Assembly: GCA_019309565.1 (NCBI GenBank)
Contig: JAFDFZ010000046.1
Coordinates: 1 to 35,369, forward strand
Length of the DNA: 35,369 nucleotides
From: Deltaproteobacteria bacterium
Lineage (GTDB): Bacteria > Desulfobacterota > Desulfobacteria > Desulfobacterales > SURF-15
Direction of reading: 5' to 3'
The position numbers and the translations under genes were made by a program. This document shows positions 31,931 to 35,369 of the stretch, piece by piece (the first letter of the stretch is position 1; each line of letters starts with the position of its first letter). The notes beneath the pieces were generated by a model, which was not told the origin of the DNA, searched no databases, and was given only the letters and a program-made list of their open reading frames with translations.

Positions 31931-32073
31931 CTGCTATATTGACCTGCAATTTCTTCGGTAAATTCTAATGCTTGCCGAAAAAAGTTTTAACGACTCATGA
32001 TAATCGTATGCAAACGGCTTAATATTATAAATAAAACCAATATTATCAATTAGTTGTGATGATTTTTGTCTAA

Positions 32074-32101
32074 AAATTAATCATCCGATCTGTCGTGTCA
32101 A
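32074..32101 (-). promoter_or_regulatory. Weak candidate promoter for the hsp20 cluster
   Basis: On the minus strand TTGACA (32101-32096) is followed after 16 bases by TAATTT (32079-32074). It lies in an AT-rich gap about 140 bases ahead of the 53-residue ORF. No CIRCE inverted repeat or clear heat-shock sigma box was found nearby. Confidence 0.3.
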
Positions 32102-32203
32102 GGGGAATAAAATGTCTTGTTTTTAAAAACTAGAGATAAGGTGTATTTCTGAATCCACCTGCTCACAAGAATGCCATGTATAGGCTATGTGGGAAGGGTC
32201 GGC

Positions 32204-33460
32204 TTAAGTGCCAAAGAAATTTGTCAGCAGCGCATTTAAGCGTTTCCTTAGCAATTCATAGGAAAAGTGACGTTTTGCAATATCGAAATTGTGATTGACC
32301 ATCTGTTCCCGCCTTTGTGGAGAGTTCAGGATTTCTTTTACCTGTTGGACCTGTTTTGAGGTCAAGAAGCCGTCCATCACCACAAGGTCAAACCCCATGG
32401 GCTCGATGTCTCGAATAAATATAGAGTAGCGATTGACCAGCAAGGGTTTTCGAAAAAAGACCGCTTCTAGAAAGGCATTGCCGAATCCTTCATAAACACT
32501 GGGATAAGTGATAAAATCAGCATGAGGATAAACATCCCAAAGAGAATATCGGCCGGGGGTGGTATCCACCCGCCGCCATGGATCGGCCACCATGGTGGAG
32601 ATGAAACGAAGATCTACCCCCTGGTTTTTCGCATATTCCTTTAACCATTCAAAGTACTCGAACCCCTCGTCTCCAGCTTCATGAGAGATGACAAGTTTGT
32701 GCCTGGGATCATTCAGTCGCCGGACCAAATCAATGGAGTGTTCAATACCTTTGCGCTGAACCACCCGGGTCGGTTGCAGGATCATGGTATCTTCCAGGCT
32801 AAGCCCGATGCTTTCTCGAAAGCCACGGGATTTTTCCTGGTTGATGACAGGGGGATTGTCAAAATCGAAAACATTGGGAATAATGGTTGACGAAATACCG
32901 GTTCGGTGAGCAAGTTCCTCCTGTGCGGCTGAGTTAATTACAACATGTTCTATTTTGGCCAATTTTGGAGGAAACGCCATGTGCAGGTAATCACCGACGG
33001 CATTTAAAGAAAATCTGTCCCTCTCCCAGTAGAAGTCATGATGATGGGCAATGGTGGGGATCTGGGTTTCAGCGATAAACTCTGCCAAAGCCACTCCAAG
33101 TGGGACATGTAATGGAATTGCGAGCACATTCTCTGGTATGATCAGCTCGATGTTGTAGCGTTCGATAAACTCATAAAGGTTAACTTTAAGAAGAGACCTG
33201 AGCGCGTGAATCATTTCCGTAACCGACGACCTTCTAAAAACTTTTCCAAAAATACGTTCGTTGATCCTCTGATTTTGATCGTGCCGGAAATGGGCTTCGC
33301 TTACAAAAAAACTTTTCGCAGGATCCCGGTCAAGTTCCCCCGCAAACCAGAAACACTCATGGCCCTCCCTTTCCAATACTTCACCCCATTTTGCCGATTC
33401 AAGAGTCACGCCATCGGTTCCGGCAAATCGGGTAGAAATAAATCCGATTCTAGTGCTCAT
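32204..33460 (-). CDS. GT4-family glycosyltransferase
   Basis: The ATG at 33460 has GGAGG upstream. The 418-residue cytosolic protein is a GT-B enzyme beginning RIGFISTRFAGTDGVTLESA, with HHHDFYWERDRF, VINSAAQEELAHRTGIS and PNVFDFDNPP. A donor domain follows: LQPTRVVQRKGIEHSIDLVR, and TYPSVYEGFGNAFLEAVFFR, where EGFGNAFLE replaces the usual EPFGL motif. The GTDGVTLE N-terminus marks a distinct GT4 subgroup; I cannot assign its substrate. It stands alone between the hsp20 cluster and htrA and is the fourth GT4 gene in 15 kb. Confidence 0.82.
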   Translation of the reverse strand: MSTRIGFISTRFAGTDGVTLESAKWGEVLEREGHECFWFAGELDRDPAKSFFVSEAHFRHDQNQRINERIFGKVFRRSSVTEMIHALRSLLKVNLYEFIERYNIELIIPENVLAIPLHVPLGVALAEFIAETQIPTIAHHHDFYWERDRFSLNAVGDYLHMAFPPKLAKIEHVVINSAAQEELAHRTGISSTIIPNVFDFDNPPVINQEKSRGFRESIGLSLEDTMILQPTRVVQRKGIEHSIDLVRRLNDPRHKLVISHEAGDEGFEYFEWLKEYAKNQGVDLRFISTMVADPWRRVDTTPGRYSLWDVYPHADFITYPSVYEGFGNAFLEAVFFRKPLLVNRYSIFIRDIEPMGFDLVVMDGFLTSKQVQQVKEILNSPQRREQMVNHNFDIAKRHFSYELLRKRLNALLTNFFGT

Positions 33461-33864
33461 TTTTTCCTCCGGACTGAATGCATTTGCTTATGCCGGTTGG
33501 CCTGGCGAAGCTATGTAGGAAAATATCTCAATTCCACGAATACCTGAATTTGGTCTCATTTTAACATATAACCTAAAATACTCAACGATTTATGTCGTTC
33601 TTTTTAAAACAATTCAGGCATTTTCCTTGACAGCTTTCCATCCAAAATTATTATTATGGCAAACCTTCTATGCAGCGAACATTATAATATCATCGAATTG
33701 AAACAGGTGAAGCCGGCGAACAGAAGCTCCGCGCAGCTCAGCTGCATGGAAACGGGCAATGCGCTCACCGTGTTGAACCCCCTAAGGGGTGCGTAAAACG
33801 CAATTCAAGAGGGCTCGCCGTTTCGATTCACCTGCCCGATGGGCCAGAAAGGAGGAATATCATC
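33461..33864. other. Intergenic region between the GT4 and htrA genes
   Basis: This divergent gap should hold the promoters of both genes, but I find no clear sigma-70 match. It contains copy B of the structured repeat (33758-33830), framed by an outer inverted repeat CAGGTGAA (33704-33711) and TTCACCTG (33827-33834), and a small GCAGC-TCA-GCTGC hairpin near 33733. Confidence 0.5.
33758..33830 (+). repeat. Structured dispersed repeat, copy B
   Basis: It aligns with the reverse strand of 17628-17701 nearly end to end, from AATGCGCTCACC to CAAGAGGGCTCGCCGTTTCG and the following TTCA. The inner hairpins are CCCC-TAA-GGGG and TGCGT-AAA-ACGCA, in place of CTCC-GAA-GGAG and TGCGC-AAAA-GCGCA in copy A, so stem pairs changed together. 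Its outer stem has extra mismatches. It lies about 35 bases upstream of the htrA start. Confidence 0.7.
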
Positions 33865-35337
33865 ATGAAAGGTAATTACCGTATTCCAAGAAGCGGTGTT
33901 TGGATGTTTTCTGTATTTACGGCCGGCTTTGTTTTGTTTCTGATCCTGTCGCCCTGGGCCTGGGCGGCTTCCGATACCGATGAGCTGGCGCTGCTTCAAA
34001 AAACTTCAAAGGCTTTTACATACATTGCTAAAAAGGCAATTCCAACCGTGGTGTTCATTAAGGTGGAAAAAACCATCCAGACAGGTCAACAATTAAGCCC
34101 TTATCAGTTCAACAACCCGTTTGACCTTTTCAGCGATGAGTTTTTTGAACGATTCTTCGGGCATCGATATCCGCAGCTACGCAAGCCACGACAATATAAA
34201 CAGATGGGGTGGGGATCGGGTTTTATTATCTCCAAGCAAGGTTATATTTTAACCAATAACCATGTGGTGGGAGATGCGGACAAAATCACGGTTCAGCTTG
34301 CAAACGGCCGGGAATTTGAAGCTAAGATCATTGGAACAGATCCCAGCTCCGATGTTGCGCTAATCAAAATCAAAGGCAGCGAAGATCTGCCTGTACTTCC
34401 ACTAGGAGACTCCGATAAACTCGAGGTGGGGGAATGGGTGATGGCCATTGGAAATCCTTTCGGGCTGTCTCATACCATGACCGTGGGTGTTGTAAGCGCA
34501 AAAGGACGCACCAGTGTTGGTATTTCGGACTACGAGGATTTTATCCAGACCGATGCAGCCATCAATCCTGGCAATTCCGGAGGCCCATTGATAAATATGA
34601 AGGGTGAGGCCGTCGGCATCAACACGGCTATCTTTTCCAAAAGCGGCGGGTATATGGGAATCGGATTTGCCATCCCCATAAACATGGTCAAGGCCATTAA
34701 AAAGCAGCTGATTGCTTACGGAAAGGTTTCAAGAGGATATTTGGGCGTCTATCTCCAGGAACTTTCCAAAGACCTGATCGAATCATTTAATTTAAAAGAT
34801 ATAAAGGGCGTTCTTGTTGTAGATGTCACCGAGGGTTCTCCTGCAGACAGGGCAGGAATTAGACGGGGCGATGTCGTGGTGGAAATGAACGGAAAAAGGG
34901 TTGAAGATGTCGGGCATTTCCGAAACATGGTGGCCCTTTCAGAACCGGGATCGAAGGCCAGAATCGTTGTTATTCGAAACGGCAAGCGAATTGAAATAGA
35001 AGTCACACTGGGCTCTCAGGAAAAGGCGGTTGCAAGAGCCACTAGAACGGATCTGATGGAACGGCTGGGATTTACCGTGCAGGATCTTACCAGGGAACTG
35101 GCTGAACAGCTTGGGTATGAGCTTAAAGAAGGTGTGGTCATCTCCCAGGTAGTTCCCGGAACACCTGCTCAGCTTGCCGGACTGCGTCCGGGTATGCTGA
35201 TACTTGAGGTCAACAGGAAAGAAGTGAAAAACACCAGACAGTTTCTGGAAGCTCTTGAAATATCGAGGCGTACGGAAAGTGTGCTGCTTCTTGTTCAATA
35301 CGGGCAATACACACAATATGTGGTATTGAAACTGTAA
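33865..35337 (+). CDS. degP: DegP/HtrA-family periplasmic serine protease
   Basis: The ATG follows AAAGGAGG. Residues 1-35 are a signal peptide or anchor (VWMFSVFTAGFVLFLILSPW). The trypsin-like domain has the catalytic triad His133 (LTNNHVVGDAD), Asp163 (SSDVALIKI) and Ser238 (NPGNSGGPL), with the LA-loop region rich in FFERFFGHRYPQ. Two PDZ domains follow, about 275-375 (SRGYLGVYLQEL, ADRAGIRRGDVVVEMNGKRV) and 395-488. Its 490 residues are the normal length. It refolds or degrades damaged envelope proteins. A strong terminator follows, so it is a single-gene unit at the edge of the stress region. Confidence 0.94.
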   Translation: MKGNYRIPRSGVWMFSVFTAGFVLFLILSPWAWAASDTDELALLQKTSKAFTYIAKKAIPTVVFIKVEKTIQTGQQLSPYQFNNPFDLFSDEFFERFFGHRYPQLRKPRQYKQMGWGSGFIISKQGYILTNNHVVGDADKITVQLANGREFEAKIIGTDPSSDVALIKIKGSEDLPVLPLGDSDKLEVGEWVMAIGNPFGLSHTMTVGVVSAKGRTSVGISDYEDFIQTDAAINPGNSGGPLINMKGEAVGINTAIFSKSGGYMGIGFAIPINMVKAIKKQLIAYGKVSRGYLGVYLQELSKDLIESFNLKDIKGVLVVDVTEGSPADRAGIRRGDVVVEMNGKRVEDVGHFRNMVALSEPGSKARIVVIRNGKRIEIEVTLGSQEKAVARATRTDLMERLGFTVQDLTRELAEQLGYELKEGVVISQVVPGTPAQLAGLRPGMLILEVNRKEVKNTRQFLEALEISRRTESVLLLVQYGQYTQYVVLKL

Positions 35338-35340
35338 CCT

Positions 35341-35364
35341 GCTGCCGGCTTTAAGGCCGGCAGC
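35341..35364 (+). terminator. Rho-independent terminator of htrA
   Basis: GCTGCCGGC (35341-35349) pairs perfectly with GCCGGCAGC (35356-35364) around a six-base loop, followed by TTTAG at the window end. It starts three bases after the htrA stop. Confidence 0.75.
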
Positions 35365-35369
35365 TTTAG

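Noticed and set aside
26438..35337. Classical locus of heat resistance (LHR/TLST)
   Set aside because: Hsp20, FtsH and HtrA are shared with such loci, but ClpK, YfdX, HdeD and the usual gene order are missing, so the name would be misleading.
1..35369. tRNA, rRNA or CRISPR array
   Set aside because: I saw no cloverleaf with an anticodon and TTCAA/GTTCRA arm, no rRNA core sequence and no spaced direct repeats. The three-way-junction repeats lack tRNA hallmarks.

Overview
The window looks like a piece of a chromosome from an anaerobic, Desulfobacterota-like bacterium. This is inferred from the gene repertoire (ferredoxin, radical SAM protein, Acr3/ArsP metalloid genes, orphan c-di-AMP cyclase, many GT4 and GH130 genes) and from the REP-type transposon debris; there is no rRNA or marker gene to settle it.

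Layout. (1) Positions 1-5495 are a gene graveyard. It holds an IS91-type transposase fragment, two copies of an internally deleted Y1-transposase element with terminal inverted repeats, a multiply broken defence-type DEAD/DEAH helicase, a C-terminal remnant resembling a large DNA methyltransferase, and a zinc-ribbon remnant. In the middle sits one apparently intact toxin-antitoxin pair: HigB plus a HigA-type repressor fused to an ImmA/IrrE peptidase. (2) Positions 5496-8164 are a metalloid locus: a two-half ArsP-like permease, an ArsR repressor running in frame into a Cys-rich tail, and a divergent Acr3 gene that has lost its central part. (3) Positions 8692-14781 are a co-directional six-gene operon: two paralogous NEW3-like secreted and membrane-anchored proteins, an ABC ATPase, an ABC-2 permease, a small helical protein and a radical SAM/SPASM-like enzyme. 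I do not recognise this combination as a described system. (4) Positions 14969-17327 read leftward: a long GH130 enzyme and a small operon with a two-cluster ferredoxin. (5) Positions 17328-18304 hold a hairpin-rich repeat and a relic of the groEL 3' end. (6) Positions 18305-26416 read rightward: a small secreted protein, three GT4 glycosyltransferases (one with a large C-terminal helical domain), a tiny DnaJ-type zinc protein and two GH130 enzymes. (7) Positions 31930-26438 read leftward as a stress cluster: three Hsp20 proteins, two very small ORFs, an RHH-like protein, a diadenylate cyclase, an FmdB zinc ribbon and FtsH. (8) Positions 32204-35364 hold a further GT4 enzyme and a DegP/HtrA protease.

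Taken together, regions 4-8 look like a stress and carbohydrate island. The GT4 enzymes would build a glycan or glycoside and the GH130 enzymes would break mannosidic links, often by phosphorolysis. Hsp20, FtsH, HtrA and c-di-AMP signalling would handle protein and envelope stress. That functional link is inference from gene order. A hairpin-rich repeat occurs in inverted orientation near 17.7 kb and 33.8 kb, roughly bracketing this island, and shows compensatory stem changes.
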